Source of the DNA: Schlesneria sp. DSM 10557
GTDB lineage: Bacteria; Planctomycetota; Planctomycetia; Planctomycetales; Planctomycetaceae
DNA length: 64,000 nucleotides
Direction: 5' to 3'
Assembly (NCBI RefSeq): GCF_041860085.1
Contig: NZ_CP124747.1
Span: 4,526,001-4,590,000 of the forward strand
Each line of letters starts with the position of its first letter. Position 1 is the first letter of the stretch. The notes below the pieces were generated by a model. That model was given only the letters and a program-made list of their open reading frames with translations. It searched no databases and was not told where the DNA came from. Positions 63,423-64,000 of this stretch are shown here, piece by piece. The position numbers and the translations under genes were made by a program.

Positions 63423-64000
63423 TCATTTCTCGATCAGCTTTGTCGAAGTGGCGTCGATCTCGCTCCGAAATCTCGCATTCGCCGCGTCTGAGGCGCTTTC
63501 CAGGTCACGTTCGAGCTCTTTGAGAATGGGGCCCAATGTCTGGTCATTGCGGTGTTTTGAAGCGATTTCCCACGCGGACGTCAGGTCACGATGGGCTTTC
63601 CCGTGCTCGTTCCTGGCCATTGCGGAACGGGCCTGATCGCGCAGTGTTTTGACTTTTTTTAGTGCAGACGCAGGATCGAGCGGAAGTTTTTCAGGCTGAT
63701 TGGTCTGTTTCGGTCCGGTTCCACTGCCCTCAGTGTGAGGGCTCGCTTCGGCTCGTTCCTCGTCCAGCGGTTCTGTGGGCTTTTCCTGGGGAATCCGTTG
63801 AAACGATGACTCAACTTGGGAGTGCGTCTTCGGTAGGGCGGTCTCGGTCTCGGGGGCTCGCTCTGCAGGCGTGGTCTGTGGTTCGTGCGAACGGTCCCCC
63901 GGGGACGGATTCGGTGGTACGACGGACGTCCCGGTGCGATTGCAACCCAACGCCGCTGTCAACACAAGTGCCAGGAAAGACTTGATAACGGCTGGTGGAG
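63423..64000 (-). CDS. Predicted lipoprotein, first visible gene of the GTPase cluster (5' end outside window)
   Basis: The minus-strand frame is open to the window edge. The visible start reads PPAVIKSFLALVLTAALGCNRTG, a lipoprotein signal with lipobox LTAALGC, so the true start is just outside. After the Cys comes a ~100-residue low-complexity region (Pro/Glu/Thr-rich), then a helical domain (ALKKVKTLRDQARSAMARNEHGKAHRDL onward) resembling a single TPR-like unit. No family is recognised. It lies 87 bases upstream of the GTPase gene on the same strand and is probably anchored in the envelope. Confidence 0.65.
   Translation of the reverse strand, partial: PPAVIKSFLALVLTAALGCNRTGTSVVPPNPSPGDRSHEPQTTPAERAPETETALPKTHSQVESSFQRIPQEKPTEPLDEERAEASPHTEGSGTGPKQTNQPEKLPLDPASALKKVKTLRDQARSAMARNEHGKAHRDLTSAWEIASKHRNDQTLGPILKELERDLESASDAANARFRSEIDATSTKLIEK

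Overview
The window looks like a piece of a Planctomycetota chromosome, probably Planctomycetales. The evidence is the gene content: a secreted cytochrome-type DUF1549/DUF1553 protein followed by a Tat-exported DUF1501 protein, a DUF1559 pilin-like protein, a CRTAC1-type FG-GAP/UnbV protein, a GYF_2/TM2 protein, many large exported proteins of unknown function and wide intergenic gaps. Base composition is moderately G+C rich throughout, judged by eye. I saw no rRNA, tRNA, CRISPR array, insertion sequence or prophage. All statements come from reading the sequence and recalling protein families; no search was run.

Layout. 1-3.0 kb: the C-terminal part of an RND/MMPL transporter and a soluble histidine kinase. 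3.1-12.7 kb (minus strand): agmatinase-family ureohydrolase, MtnA, a NIPSNAP protein, an unknown exported protein coupled to a TPR/solute-binding protein, and a type III glutamine synthetase with a good sigma-54 promoter match. 13-24 kb: Mrp-type Fe-S carrier ATPase, a GspE-like ATPase directly behind a STAS protein, DoxX and pirin proteins, a CPA2 antiporter, the CRTAC1-type protein and a frameshifted DUF1559 pilin-like gene. 24.8-33.4 kb: the DUF1549/1553 plus DUF1501 pair, a SPOR-like exported protein and a secreted thioredoxin-trypsin fusion. 34-36.8 kb: arsR-arsD-arsA without a visible permease or arsenate reductase. 37-47 kb (minus): a two-component system with a Gly-rich exported protein, then a lipoprotein next to a 1438-residue secretin. 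47-52.7 kb: an alpha/beta-hydrolase-like protein with Gly at the nucleophile position, a 6-phosphogluconolactonase-like beta-propeller and a divergent RNase HII-like protein.

The most interesting part is 52.7-64 kb. Eight minus-strand genes run in the order lipoprotein, zinc-ribbon GTPase, GAP1-type protein with one membrane span, 988-residue single-span coiled-coil protein, GYF_2-GYF_2-zinc ribbon-TM2 protein, MotA/TolQ/ExbB proton channel, and two related ExbD/MotB-like stator proteins. Three of the junctions overlap (ATGA, TAATG, TGATG), so the set is very likely co-expressed. I read it as an envelope-anchored, GTPase-controlled, ion-driven machine, possibly a conflict or stress system. 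It shares only the motor principle with Zorya, and no effector nuclease was recognised.

Regulatory signals that can be read directly include the sigma-54 promoter of the glutamine synthetase, a palindromic ArsR operator, a 17-bp palindrome before the pirin gene, and several hairpin terminators.
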